The position numbers and the translations under genes were made by a program. Positions 50,601 to 55,310 of a stretch of DNA of 64,000 bases are shown in pieces. Where the stretch lies: the NCBI RefSeq assembly GCF_963678635.1, contig NC_087066.1:64486282-64550281 (forward strand), read 5' to 3'. This DNA comes from Symsagittifera roscoffensis (lineage: Eukaryota; Xenacoelomorpha; Acoela; Convolutidae). Each line of letters begins with the position of its first letter. Position 1 is the stretch's first letter. The notes below the pieces were generated by a model. The model did no database searches and had not been told where the DNA came from. It saw nothing but the letters and a program-made list of their open reading frames with translations.

Positions 50601-53309
50601 TCTGCATTAGACTTTGCGAGTGCGGCTAAAATTTTGAAAAATAGAACAACGTGGAAAACAATGAAATAGTAAAAAAACAAATAAAACAAAATTTGTTTTC
50701 ATTTCATTTCTTTTATTTTAATTTGATTTATCAAAAATTCATTTATCAAGAATGGATTTTTCAACTTAACCCCCGACATGATGAAAAATAGAAATTAGAA
50801 AACTTTTATTTTGATTGATATTGTAAGAAATGCACGACACTAAAATAGGGTAGGTTCGAAAAGACGATTTATTGTTTATTCTTTTATAAAATCAAACACC
50901 CCATCCAAGTTAATGTCAGATATGGTTTGACTAATTTTTGTCATTTTTTGCCATTTTTCCGCTTTGACATTAAGAAAATTTCAAAAAATGTCCCAGTTTC
51001 GAGAAAACTAGTTTTAAGAGGTTCATTTAGCGCTTCCTTGGATAAAAAACTAAATTTTTGTGCAAAAATATTTCATGTTTTTTTTTGGTTTTTAGTTTTT
51101 GAAATTTTGTCCACATAAACGAACCTCATTTGAAAAAAAAAGAAAAAAAAATAATTAATTTTTCCAGCATACAGTCGGAACATTCTGTGCTACTTCCTCG
51201 TTCTTTTATCAAATCATATGCCGTAAATTAGTGCCAGGTAAAGTTAGACTAACTTCTGTCATAGTTTGAAATGAAATTCCGTGAAAATGAATTTAGTTCA
51301 AGCTTTGAAATGAATTTCCGTGAAAAAGAATTTAGTTCAAGCTTTGAAATGAATTTCCGTGAAAAAGAATTTAGTTCAAGCTTTGCAATGAATTTCCGTG
51401 AAAATGAGGTTCCTACTTATACACTACGCTGCTCGCAAGTGTAATAAGAAGACTGAAGAATGAAGTTATGAAATATTTTTCCACACTAAATTTTAAGGCC
51501 TATAATACTTGCTGTCAACTGGTTTTTACCTGGTGAGAACACTTTGCTGTCCAGTATCTTCTTGTCTGGGAAAGTGATGCCAGTCACATGTAGTACACAA
51601 ACAGGTGTTTCTTCCATCAAAACCACACTGATTGGGGTCAGACTTTCTGACACTTTGTCCCACTCGGGTCCAGACGATGAGTCACCATTTGACCCTGATG
51701 ACCCCAAAGGCGCAAAAGGAGACGTGTCGGACTGAAGTTGCTTCTCGGGTCCGATGCGAAACACCTCGGCCAGGATTCTAAACATTTGGTAATTCACTAA
51801 TTTTTTACTTGGAAGCTAATCTGATAAAATTTTGCTTATTGTTCTCCAATTGGTAAAAACTTTCGTTTAACCAATAAAAGGGCAGGAAAACCAAATCTAC
51901 TAAGAGTAGAACTTGAAGAACATCACACAATTTTACCTGACTTTCAACTGTTGCAAACATTAGCAAGGACCGCCAGTTGCTGGGCAAGTAACCCAGAATG
52001 TTTCAACGCAAAGTTCTGAGAGCAGATACAAAAAGTAATTGTTGTCTTTTATCTTTCTAATGCTTTTTTTTGTCGCAGAAGCTAGTGTAGGACATTTTGA
52101 AATTGTTTCCCATGTTTTCAAAAACATTTTTGTCGCAGAAGCTAGTGTAGGACATTTTGAAATTGTTTCCCATGTTTTTTTAAAAACATTTTTGTCGCAG
52201 AAGCTAGTGTAGGACATTGGTTTGGACAAATTTGCACAAAAAAATTACTTAACTTTTGTATCATTAATCATAACAAGACTGATCGTATCAAAGGGAAGCT
52301 CTGAATGTTCCGACTGCCTTTTAAGGTCTATGGAGCAGTAATAACATGAAAACATTTAATGTAATATAATCAAAACATTTTTTTTTATTTGAGATTTTCG
52401 TCAAAAATGGCTAATTCAAAAGTCGAAATTTGTCTGAAGAAAAAAAACCACCCCGAGCACAAATATTCCGTTACTTTCTTTACGAAAGTCGGAATAATAA
52501 CATCAAATTAATGATTTTACTTACTTGAGTAATTCCTTGTTCGTCTGTGATGACATGGATCCGTGACTACTGTTGCTGTTTTGAGAAGACGCATTAGCCA
52601 CTGCCATTCTGTAAGCGGACACCGACCTCCTAGGAGTGACCCTGACCCTAGAAGGAACAGTTGCAGTTCCTGTGATGTTATGACTGTTGATACCCAAAGC
52701 CCCGCTCCCCTGCGAGTAGGCTAAAGATACCAATTCTGACAGTTGGTACTGACTCACTGATCCCGGAGCAGCTGAACTCGACACAGACAACGGTGCTGTG
52801 GCGTTCGGTAAAGAAGGCTGCTTGCTGTGATTAGAGTAACGACCGGATCCACTGCCGACGTTGGCGAACTGAGAAGTCGGATATCCGAAATTATTAACGT
52901 TGCCGGAAACAACGGGACTAACTGCCGACGACGAGGAATCGTACCCTGGAAGAGGGTTCTGAAACTGTGGATGTTGTCCGTTGTTGGTTCCAGGTGTGGG
53001 AGAGGAGCACGGACTGATTCCAGAAAGACTAAGAGAAGACGCTGGGTTCGATTGGTAAACACGGCGGTGATTTAGCAGATACTCTTGCGGAGAGTTGAAG
53101 TTAAACTGATGGTGTTGTTGAAGCGGTGACTGGCCACGATAAGAGGCGGTTGGCTGATGATGCTGTGGGTGAGGGTGATTGTGCGAGGGGCTAGCGTGTG
53201 AAGGCGTAGGACTGGGACTGAAACTGGCATTGTTTGAAGTCCTTTGAAAAGAATGGTCGCTTTTTGAGCAAGCAGAAGAAGCGTCCGAAATTGGTCGACT
53301 GGGGTAATT
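16920..53309 (-). CDS. sif: Still life / TIAM Rac guanine nucleotide exchange factor, 5'-partial
   Basis: Ortholog of Drosophila still life and vertebrate TIAM1/TIAM2, which load Rac-type GTPases with GTP and act in actin control, cell polarity and synapses. I joined 26 exons: 52525-53309, 51530-51777, 44298-44354, 43830-43894, 41894-43607, 39161-39307, 37826-38105, 36541-36782, 36029-36309, 31696-32030, 31126-31265, 30594-30740, 29973-30103, 29006-29145, 28189-28331, 27690-27853, 27061-27270, 26533-26834, 26070-26227, 24993-25202, 23598-23959, 23206-23274, 20601-20835, 20054-20439, 17885-18516, 16920-17691. Phases agree at every junction and sum to 8,355 bp (2,784 codons plus stop). Order: WH1, PH, coiled coil, Ex, RBD, PDZ, DH, PH. 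The protein is longer than TIAM1 (about 1,590) because of large Ser/Pro/Gly/Gln insertions. The initiator exon of this form lies outside or was not found. Confidence 0.93.
17885..18516 (-). CDS. sif: sif exon 25: C-terminal PH domain
   Basis: It encodes IHELPMDELLMYGSACWANC, MMFVFKRAVVMLPGP, a Lys/Gly-rich insertion (KEKQKKRRLTLPGPEKNK and SGSGNGAGGADG), VRALIPVGTISLCKEK, KKFLWELISSR and RRQFVRAIVRCVHDLMKAQQ. TIAM1 counterparts are MGDLLLHTTVIWLN, FVFKTAVVLVYK, HMIPTEALQVRAL and SRKDFLKAVHSILRDKHRRQ. The PH supports the exchange reaction and phosphoinositide contact. Phase 0 in, 2 out; donor GTAAGA. Confidence 0.93.
18674..18861. mobile_element. Small MITE with about 35-bp inverted repeats
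   Basis: The left end taaaccagccgaagtatgaa and right end (reverse complement) taaaccagccgaagtataaa are inverted and continue as accaacc and aaaatgcgc. It is 188 bp and AT-rich inside. Target duplication is uncertain (possibly TA or TTA). It sits in the intron between sif exons 25 and 24. Confidence 0.75.
19075..19299. mobile_element. hAT-like MITE nested in a family A copy
   Basis: Terminal inverted repeats ggctcttttccagttccccc / gggggaactggaaaagagcc are flanked by an exact 8-bp target duplication GCCATTTT (19067-19074 and 19300-19307). An 8-bp duplication is the hallmark of hAT transposition. The same site without insertion is present at 63325 and, reversed, near 55215, so the insertion is directly proven within the window. 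Confidence 0.9.
19670..20002 (+). repeat. 87-bp tandem repeat, four units
   Basis: Units start at 19670, 19757, 19844 and 19931. Units 1-3 are almost identical and the fourth is diverged and incomplete. Each contains actgctccataaaacctt, gtcggaacattc, the hairpin cagggcttagccctg and gatacgagcagtcttg, i.e. one right end of family A plus an AT spacer. It is not a CRISPR array: there is no spacer diversity and this is a eukaryotic intron. Confidence 0.95.
20054..20439 (-). CDS. sif: sif exon 24: DH conserved region 3
   Basis: It encodes VKDVPEFRDMLDEKNPAQEH, SRSLESFLIKPIQRVLKYPL, then ILREIKAIVG, an insertion of about 40 Gly/Ser/Glu residues, and HINDMKRIHEQHGPVFEQLI. IKPIQRVLKYPLIL is the most conserved Dbl motif (TIAM1 IKPIQRILKYPLLL). 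The Gly/Ser insertion sits between the last DH helices, where TIAM1 has a short loop (DAESEEHYHL). Phase 1 in, 0 out; donor TAT/GTAAGA. Confidence 0.95.
20601..20835 (-). CDS. sif: sif exon 23: DH domain middle
   Basis: It encodes VEAVTSNVEEILSYQQKFCS, EPQFTSYQQIPQFKSILIKL and FKLYSAFCANHSKAQRVFAE. TIAM1 has YADRFKLYSAFCASHTKVPK at the same place, conserved region 2 of DH. Acceptor ATTTAG, donor GTACGA; phase 0 in, 1 out. Confidence 0.95.
21111..21175 (-). repeat. Family B right-end fragment, reverse
   Basis: The hairpin tgtgcaagtagcaca is followed by gaaggttccgacaac; a second inverted gttgtcggaaca lies 20 bp further. It is in the intron between sif exons 23 and 22. Confidence 0.55.
21923..22379. 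mobile_element. MITE with 9-bp target duplication (Mutator-like?)
   Basis: Ends GGGTCTAGGAC and (inverted) GGGTGCCAGAC are followed inward by the shared caagccgacgggacttcaag on both arms. It is flanked by CTCAAGCAT at 21914-21922 and 22380-22388. A 9-bp duplication and G-starting ends fit Mutator-like elements; an 8-bp reading would fit hAT. 457 bp, non-coding. Confidence 0.85.
22390..23105. mobile_element. Foldback element (Tc1/mariner-like MITE)
   Basis: The 716-bp element is nearly a full inverted repeat: arms of about 280-300 bp surround a short AT-rich centre. The ends are cagtgctgatttaaattaac / gttaatttaaatcagcactg and both are flanked by TA (22388-22389, 23106-23107), the Tc1/mariner target. 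The open frame at 22479-22844 is only the arm read through and is not a gene. Confidence 0.9.
23206..23274 (-). CDS. sif: sif exon 22: DH domain
   Basis: A 69-bp exon encodes DLQFLIETYLEPLLQCSFLI and DIE, matching TIAM1 DLNCLMERYLKPLQKETFL. Phase 0 to 0; acceptor TTGTAG, donor GTAAAC. It lies only 101 bp from the right end of the foldback element at 22390-23105. Confidence 0.93.
23598..23959 (-). CDS. sif: sif exon 21: Gly/Ser linker and start of DH domain
   Basis: It encodes YGEDSLGQDPQTGSSGG, a long Ser/Gly/Thr/Ala tract, and then KDATRLGCLIQELIVTEQNY IK split from the match at TIAM1 DKLRKVICELLETERTYVK. The last part is conserved region 1 of the DH fold, which contacts the GTPase switch regions. 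TIAM1 has no comparable Gly-rich tract directly before DH. Acceptor TTTTCAG, donor GTTACT; phase 1 in, 0 out. Confidence 0.92.
24358..24822 (+). mobile_element. Family B interspersed repeat, copy 2 (best preserved ends)
   Basis: The left TGTTCCGACCATTGA (24358-24372) and right TCAATGGTCGGAACA (24783-24797) are a perfect 15-bp inverted pair, and about 25 further bases beyond the right partner carry the hairpin ttgctacttgcacag and aacccgc. Internal blocks caggtacca, agtcgtgattcgaa and atgcctaaggt recur in the other family B copies. It lies between sif exons 21 and 20. Confidence 0.8.
24993..25202 (-). CDS. sif: sif exon 20: PDZ domain, second half
   Basis: It encodes GMEAGDEVLQINGQLVSRQS, GPTVDSLLKVDTLHLVIRSL and a tail with CPQCKTEHLEPDG and FHFKRSSF. 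AGDEVLQING is the conserved PDZ turn and strand (TIAM1 AGDEILEINN). A Cys-x2-Cys pair in the tail is not in TIAM1. I placed the donor at T/GTTAGT (phase 1), which exon 21 requires; the open frame runs further to 24773. Phase 1 to 1. Confidence 0.92.
25203..26069. other. sif intron 19, nothing recognised
   Basis: AT-rich intron between exons 20 and 19 with no exon, repeat copy or RNA gene recognised. Confidence 0.5.
26070..26227 (-). CDS. sif: sif exon 19: PDZ domain, first half
   Basis: It encodes RFGIEYETVEEH, a Ser/Thr/Asn insertion, and VPRLFVRDILPGSIAQNG. The peptide-binding loop (GLGF in classical PDZ, YGFSL in TIAM1) reads FGIEY. The loop after strand B is about 20 residues longer than in TIAM1. 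Acceptor GCTTAG, donor GTGAGA; phase 2 in, 1 out. Confidence 0.92.
26533..26834 (-). CDS. sif: sif exon 18: Ras-binding domain
   Basis: It encodes KGKLARVFLPHNQKTVEAVH, NELLLRCCRKRRLDPRDHFI, RIRAPDRTWVIPSPKVSLDS and a segment ending DIEVCIKEYHAVTLSRNRGE. This is the ubiquitin-fold RBD of TIAM (LPNNQPALTVVRPGDTARDT..., ELLYKEIEICPK) that binds activated Ras. Acceptor TATTTAG, donor GTTAGT; phase 0 in, 2 out. Confidence 0.94.
27061..27270 (-). CDS. sif: sif exon 17: Ser/Pro/Asn linker
   Basis: Acceptor TTTTAG, donor GTGAGT, phase 0 to 0 (210 bp, so skippable in frame). Begins GNSREVSSSGDSPHQSSENQ and ends PTTSLHNNCNSS. Low complexity; no domain. The frame was fixed by the phases of exons 16 and 18, not by homology. 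Confidence 0.78.
27690..27853 (-). CDS. sif: sif exon 16: basic Ser/Gln linker
   Basis: It encodes GKTSLEMNHSKDSMVNSGGG, then SLERGRRKMYHQPLSRSSQQ and a Gln/His/Asn tract ending ANSQNS. The Arg/Lys-rich part corresponds to the basic stretch after Ex in TIAM1. The donor GTTTGT is weak but is the only one that gives phase 0, as exon 17 needs. Confidence 0.82.
28189..28331 (-). CDS. sif: sif exon 15: Ex region
   Basis: It encodes LKCYAASLSGSELPNPRTLL and RLSVFSASSVHAMLSG, matching the Ex subdomain of TIAM1 (CYLASLQGGELPNPKRLL, RLGIFSVSSFHALV). Acceptor TTTTAG, donor GTACAT; phase 2 in, 1 out. Confidence 0.95.
28525..28606. repeat. Short tandem repeat, about 27 bp x 3
   Basis: Three copies of gacaggattttattgcagga, the third with an internal addition (tatattta). 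It is intronic, between sif exons 15 and 14. Confidence 0.85.
29006..29145 (-). CDS. sif: sif exon 14: coiled coil
   Basis: It encodes VDMDLKMKKMAELQLSIMSD and QIAQWEQNLEQLHCHLYR, very close to TIAM1 (IDMDEKMKKMGEMQLSSV, WEQNLEQFQMDLFRFR). This is the CC part of the PH-CC-Ex module that binds membrane receptors. The open frame continues past the donor (GTACAAAC) to 28867, but homology resumes in exon 15. Phase 0 in, 2 out. Confidence 0.95.
29340..29704 (+). mobile_element. hAT-like MITE, complete copy
   Basis: Ends caggggcggatctag and ctaaatccgcccctg are inverted, and 8-bp duplications CTACTCGG (29332-29339) and CTACTCGA (29705-29712) flank the element. The CAGGGGCGG terminus and 8-bp duplication are typical of hAT elements. 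365 bp; relatives at 39934-40279, 46754-47003 and 110-391. Confidence 0.92.
29973..30103 (-). CDS. sif: sif exon 13: PH helix end and coiled-coil start
   Basis: Phase 1 in, 0 out; acceptor TTTCAG, donor GTGAGT. It encodes CANAIVMRRQQQSPSTPLDS, a Gly/Ser run not seen in TIAM1, and EEVLKVEQQ. In TIAM1 the same position is the start of the antiparallel coiled coil (LKSEIKKLEQKI). Confidence 0.9.
30594..30740 (-). CDS. sif: sif exon 12: end of N-terminal PH
   Basis: It encodes IENSIAQPIPEHPKRENVFS, LSTFHGNVYLCEAQSP and AELDNWISAVHS. The match to TIAM1 (VENSIVQAVPEHPKKDFVF, ELENWITAIHS) is strong, including the invariant Trp of the C-terminal PH helix. Acceptor GTTTTAG, donor GTAAGC; phase 1 to 1. 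Confidence 0.95.
31126..31265 (-). CDS. sif: sif exon 11: N-terminal PH core
   Basis: It encodes KKKLETAPKRKWRRYWACLK, GHSLLFYSVQ and DENSVPELVLG, matching TIAM1 RRKWKHYWVSLKGCTLFFY. The exon ends at CTAG with a GC donor (GCAAGT), the standard form of a GC-AG intron; the protein alignment and phase (1) require this cut. The acceptor is TTCCAG. Confidence 0.93.
31696..32030 (-). CDS. sif: sif exon 10: start of N-terminal PH domain
   Basis: Phase 0 in, 2 out; acceptor TTTCAG, donor GTGAGG. After an acidic Ser/Gly/Glu region (SLSEDNQSESSEISRHLG) comes FRRFGVTRKAGWLEIKHVLF and LNSK, the first strands of the PHn domain (TIAM1 has VRKAGALAVKNFLVHKKNKK). PHn with the coiled coil and Ex region recruits TIAM proteins to membranes and binds partners such as CD44, Par3 and ephrin complexes (family knowledge). 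Confidence 0.93.
32394..33422 (-). CDS. sif: sif alternative first exon B (short isoform start)
   Basis: The first in-frame ATG (33422) follows a TAA about 22 codons upstream, with no AG acceptor in between, so this is a first coding exon. It encodes 343 residues, starting MTVPNNPWTKQNFS and ending with ELPSANHKS, with RRMS-type sites (RNRRSMSAFP). It is Ser/Arg/Asn-rich and probably disordered. The donor TCG/GTAAAT is phase 0, identical to exon 9, so it joins exon 10. Expected product about 1,854 residues, without WH1. This parallels fly sif, whose second transcript also uses an internal promoter. Confidence 0.78.
33423..35998. other. Intron between sif exons 9 and 10, upstream part
   Basis: This stretch is the presumed promoter and 5' untranslated region of alternative first exon B and intron of the longer forms. 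Base composition is less AT-biased than other introns. No repeat copy and no extra exon was recognised; the minus-strand open frame 33682-33930 has no acceptor in a usable phase. Confidence 0.45.
36029..36309 (-). CDS. sif: sif exon 9: linker before the first PH
   Basis: Acceptor TTTCTTTCAG, donor GTAACTGCA; phase 1 in, 0 out. The protein has GLVHGSHQGGGDNSNCLSK, a Gly/Ser block, FFHSSSGAASLDNLTDCSSS and an acidic end EVEDDTVRSFVDCNE. Joins exon 10 in frame. Confidence 0.87.
36541..36782 (-). CDS. sif: sif exon 8: Ser-rich linker
   Basis: Acceptor GTTACAG, phase 2 in. It encodes SDSSPSITSHKKTSQSSHPQ, a middle DPHLTQDLGDVDILACATRR and ends SAPNISH. I chose the donor GTCAGTTTT (36531-36540) because it leaves phase 1, as exon 9 requires. 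A second donor 28 bases further (GTAAGT, exon to 36513) leaves phase 2 and would need a cryptic acceptor (GGCAG/T at 36296) in exon 9. Other introns of this gene also use GTCAGT. Confidence 0.82.
37534..37547. repeat. Poly-G tract
   Basis: A run of G followed by tgtg, upstream of sif exon 7 and within the intron on the minus strand (poly-C in the transcript). It is a simple repeat. Confidence 0.8.
37826..38105 (-). CDS. sif: sif exon 7: Gly/Ser/Asn linker
   Basis: Acceptor TTTTGCAG, donor GTAAAACT; phase 1 in, 2 out. The protein starts GHHGAVLSAAGSDNQFASSS, passes a run of five Gly and ends NSISSPAKSNA. Low complexity, probably disordered. Exon 5, exon 6 or alternative exon A can all join here in frame. 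Confidence 0.88.
38355..38673 (-). CDS. sif: sif alternative first exon A (predicted myristoylated start)
   Basis: ATG at 38673 in a good context (GACATGG), with an in-frame TAA about 20 codons upstream. The protein begins MGAVASNLSH, matching the N-myristoylation pattern Met-Gly-x3-Ser, followed by a basic cluster KRQRKR, as expected for a membrane-anchored N-terminus; TIAM1 also starts with Met-Gly. The exon encodes 106 residues and has the donor TCGT/GTGAGG in phase 1, the phase required to join exon 7 (acceptor at 38106). This form lacks WH1 and would be about 1,885 residues. Promoter use is inferred. Confidence 0.6.
39161..39307 (-). CDS. sif: sif exon 6: cassette or alternative terminal exon
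   Basis: Acceptor TTTCAG at 39308-39309; phase 1 in. The protein is RSVISSEGFVSPGSEVTHVS, then EGGFSTEELQSSKRDS and TVSQTDSGFEG. If it uses the GC donor after 39161 (GAAG/GCTAGT) it is a 147-bp phase 1-1 cassette that can be included or skipped without changing frame. If that GC site is not used, the next codon is TAG at 39156-39158 and the exon would end a short WH1-only protein. The one GT donor inside (GTGAGT) leads to a stop in the next exon. Confidence 0.7.
39934..40279 (+). mobile_element. hAT-like MITE, second copy
   Basis: Ends cacgggcggatttag and taaatccgcctctg are inverted, flanked by CCTGTAGG (39926-39933) and CCTGTAGT (40280-40287). 346 bp; same family and orientation as 29340-29704. 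Confidence 0.9.
40280..41893. other. sif intron 5, right part, no gene seen
   Basis: Very AT-rich, with a short CA repeat at 40604-40619 and scattered weak matches to the family B interior. No exon is supported. Confidence 0.45.
41894..43607 (-). CDS. sif: sif exon 5: long Ser/Pro/Gln/His linker
   Basis: The largest exon (1,714 bp, phase 0 in, 1 out), acceptor TTTTCAG and donor GTCAGTGTT. The protein is Ser/Pro/Gly/Asn/Gln/His-rich and probably disordered. Ordered-looking islands are MEESVHMVGDMLFIKTNN near the start, EDAVVYSELFAIMKSSKD in the middle (a Tyr in an acidic/hydrophobic setting that could be a phosphotyrosine docking site, inferred) and DLPPPTHEQIAAHEQIFYP near the end. It links WH1 to the first PH. 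An alternative reading frame here gives unrelated shadows only. Confidence 0.9.
43830..43894 (-). CDS. sif: sif exon 4: WH1 domain C-terminal end
   Basis: A 65-bp exon encodes GLWGLNFISEKDALRFVTCC and one Ser, matching the WH1 end of fly SIF (WGLNFTSPIDAKQFRECCS). The WGLNF motif is the conserved EVH1 hallmark strand. Acceptor TTTCAG, donor GTCAGTTAT; phase 1 in, 0 out. Confidence 0.92.
44298..44354 (-). CDS. sif: sif exon 3: WH1 domain middle
   Basis: A 57-bp exon encodes GTKITRTTNCFVQWSDRTK and corresponds to the fly SIF stretch ending ECFVYWKD. Acceptor GTTTAG, donor GTCAGTTG; phase 1 to 1. The preceding intron is 7.2 kb and full of repeats, so this exon was found by homology and phase and not by frame length. 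Confidence 0.9.
44578..44892 (+). mobile_element. Family B interspersed repeat, short copy
   Basis: It starts tgttgttccgacgacttc and ends ggtcggaaaattctattcta with a decayed hairpin (ctacttgcccag). It has the ttaaagccttttcat block of the family. Internally deleted relative to copy 2. Confidence 0.6.
45671..46130 (+). mobile_element. Family B interspersed repeat, copy 3
   Basis: It starts attgctccgaccgtttcc, includes tcgtgattcgaattcc, and ends ggtaggaacattctgtgc. The terminal hairpin is decayed. Confidence 0.6.
46754..47003 (+). mobile_element. hAT-like MITE, decayed copy
   Basis: Ends ctggggcggattttgg and taaatccactactg are degraded versions of the family termini. A G12 run and internal block aaactagtatata match the complete copies. 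Flanking 8-mers (ggtacaag, atttcaag) agree at only 5 of 8 positions. Confidence 0.7.
47461..47538. repeat. Short tandem repeat, about 28 bp x 3
   Basis: Three copies of aaaaaaaactggtttgaaaa within sif intron 2. Confidence 0.85.
48041..48600 (+). mobile_element. Family B interspersed repeat, copy 4
   Basis: It starts tgttcgttccggtcattgaa and shares gggagaaac-ttgt, aatcatcgga and cagtcgtaattca blocks with copies 1 and 2. The right end is not clear, so the limit is approximate. Confidence 0.5.
50853..51205 (+). mobile_element. Family B interspersed repeat, copy 5
   Basis: The right end gtcggaacattctgtgctac is clear at 51174-51200; the interior keeps the ttcaaaaaatgtcccagt block. The left end is decayed. 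Confidence 0.55.
51264..51408. repeat. 39-bp minisatellite, nearly four units
   Basis: Units of tttgaaatgaatttccgtga followed by aaaagaatttagttcaagc start near 51264, 51303, 51342 and 51381. It lies 120 bp downstream of sif exon 2 on the gene strand. Confidence 0.92.
51530..51777 (-). CDS. sif: sif exon 2: WH1 domain, N-terminal half
   Basis: It encodes KILAEVFRIGPEK, then a Ser/Gly insertion, then WDKVSESLTPISVVLMEETP and VCVLHVTG...DKKILDSKVFSPG. This lines up with the fly SIF WH1 (AEVFHV, QQVSEDLVPV, ILDVRLVQPG). WH1/EVH1 domains bind proline-rich ligands or PtdIns and guide location. Compared with fly SIF there is an insertion of about 20 Ser/Gly/Asp residues in the first loop. Phase 2 in, 1 out. 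Confidence 0.92.
52065..52218. repeat. About 60-bp tandem repeat, 2.5 units
   Basis: Repeated tttttgtcgcagaagctagt and gtaggacattttgaaattgt blocks recur with a period of 60-62 bp. In the intron between sif exons 2 and 1. Confidence 0.92.
52272..52496 (-). mobile_element. Family A interspersed repeat, internally deleted copy
   Basis: Both ends are present in reverse (gactgatcgtatcaaaggg... and ...acgaaagtcggaataataac) but most of the interior is missing, giving 225 bp. It ends 28 bp from the donor of sif exon 1. Confidence 0.75.
52525..53309 (-). CDS. sif: sif exon 1 (first visible): low-complexity region
   Basis: The acceptor gttttag and donor GTAAGT bound 785 bp (phase 0 in, 2 out). The protein is rich in Ser, Pro, His, Gln and Asn: it starts NYPSRPISDASSACSK, has HNHPHPQHHQP and ends SSQTNKELLK. 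The final residues begin the first strand of the WH1 domain (LLKILAEVF continues into the next exon). The rest is probably disordered. A missing upstream exon must supply the start codon, because the exon is open from its acceptor. Confidence 0.85.
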
Positions 53310-54775
53310 CTAAAACAATTGTTGGTTCGAATTTCACACAGAAAACATTCACTGCTGTAAGTTGAAAATGATTCAGGGGGAGCATCTTTAACTTTTTAGA
53401 TTTCATTTCAAATAGGCAGAGCTTCAAAACTGGGCTTGACGTCAAAACTAAGACAAAAGTTGAGACTCAATTGACGTATTTATTTATGGAAATTCTTTAT
53501 TGGATTTTAATCGAATGTGATTAAATGATTAGCAGATGACATAATAATCTAGGACAACTTTTGGAAGAAGAAAAGCTAATGAAAACGTTTTACTTGAATG
53601 ACGTTATCATTAATAGAATAATTTAGTTTGCTAATTTTGGAATAAATTTTAATGTTAATTTGAAAAATTGAACGAGGGAAAATAAGCCATGAAGCATGAA
53701 ACATTGGAGTTTGACATGTGGCTCGTTTTGCCCGACTACTTTGCAATCTGATGTTGAAAGGTCTTTGAAGTTAGCGACAGGAAGTCCGGATTAGACCTGG
53801 CCCGAGCTGGAATTAAATAGTATACCTAAAGTGTATTTAAGATAAAACTTGGGAAAATCATTTGGTAAACTACTAATTCGGAAATTTGTTTTAAGCTTAC
53901 GTGTAGACGTGTAAAAATTATTGGCATGAAAGAAAAACAATGGCGAATGAATAAACAATACTTCGGCTAGAATGTAAACAGAACACAAAGCGCAGAAAAG
54001 AGCAAATCTGAGCCCGAATTGCTTCGGGGTATATTTTCTCGACGATACGACCACGACAAAATTTCCGCACCCAGAGAAAATCATACCAAGCGAAGAGCCA
54101 TGGCCGTGGACTTGTATGATTAACAATTTTCAAAACTGTAACAGGAAAACCACATTTGAATTAAACATTCCGTTTAAATTAAGGTTAGAACTACATTATC
54201 ACTAATGTGGTAAAAGTTTTATTGGGACCATTTTGAGTTATTAAAATTTCTTGATTTTGGCTCATCTGGGAAGGAAAGTGTTCCAAAAATCATAAGACGA
54301 TATGCCGGTCGAAGCTCGCAAGGTTATTATAAAGTATATTCGAACCAAATAATGACATGAAGCCATATACAAGCAAAACGGGCAAAATTTTCTTTGTATC
54401 TAAGTTTATCTGACATTGTTTATCTTTTTCCGGTGCCAGCGAGATATCTAGAAAAGCCGAGATAGCCCGAGGCTTCTTTGCACGCCGCAACGGCCAAGGC
54501 GAAAGCGACACAGAAGGAACAAGCAATGAAAACAACCCAACGGAAAAACCCTCAAGTTTAAAGACATGAAACATAAACAGAGAAACTAGACGGGTCAAAA
54601 AATAATATTTAGGTTTAATATACCCATTTAGAATTTTTGATAGATTTGTGCCCAGCGCAAAATTGACCCGCAAACCCAATGCATGTAATTCTTCTGTTTT
54701 AGTACTCACGAGTAATCTTATAATTATCGGGGTTAAAAAAACATTGCCATCAAATAAAGCTGAAACCATATTAAA

Positions 54776-55310
54776 CAAGACTGCTCGTATCAGGGCGAAG
54801 CCCTGAATGTTCCGATTGCCTTTTAAGGTTTATTGAGCAGCAGTAATACATAAAAAAATGAAATGAAATAAAATAAAATGAAATTTTTTTTTTCTAAAGT
54901 TAGAAATTTTTTAATGAAAATTATCCCCCACACGCCAAATAAAGTACAAAAAGATAAATTTCGTTCCTTGTAACAAATCAATTATGGCAAATAAGCTTCG
55001 TTGAACCAATTTGGAAGGATTTATAAGACGGATTAAATCTCCGCTTACGCGTTAATAGCGCGAATTATATTGCGCGTTAATTGTCCCAAATTGGTCAAAA
55101 TGGCAAACTTTAAACCCTCATAACTTTACAAAAAATGATCACAGGTGAAATATCTTTTCAAATTTAAGCTCAGGACAACAATACCTTTTGAATGATATAA
55201 AAAATTCCGTCAAAAATGGCTAGTTAAAAAGTCGAAATTTGTCTGAAGAAAAAAAAAACCCACCCCGAGCACAAATATTCCGTTACTTTCGTATCGAAAG
55301 TCGGAACAAT
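54776..55310 (-). mobile_element. Family A interspersed repeat, copy 2
   Basis: A complete reverse copy of about 535 bp: caagactgctcgtatcaggg at one end and cgtatcgaaagtcggaacaa at the other. The interior has acgcgttaatagcgcgaa and acacgcca, as in copy 3. It carries no nested MITE. Confidence 0.88.

Larger units (their letters stand above)
44893..51529. other. sif intron 2 (7.2 kb), repeat-filled
   Basis: The intron that splits the WH1 coding region. It holds family B copies (44578-44892, 45671-46130, 48041-48600, 50853-51205), a hAT-like MITE (46754-47003) and two minisatellites. The minus-strand frame at 46981-47238 has some non-repetitive codon-like sequence but no homology I can name. 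No exon is supported between 44354 and 51530. Confidence 0.6.

Noticed and set aside
54290-54778. 162-residue minus-strand open frame as an upstream sif exon
   Set aside because: It has no usable donor in phase 0 near its end, is hydrophobic AT read-through in large part and shows no similarity to TIAM/SIF.
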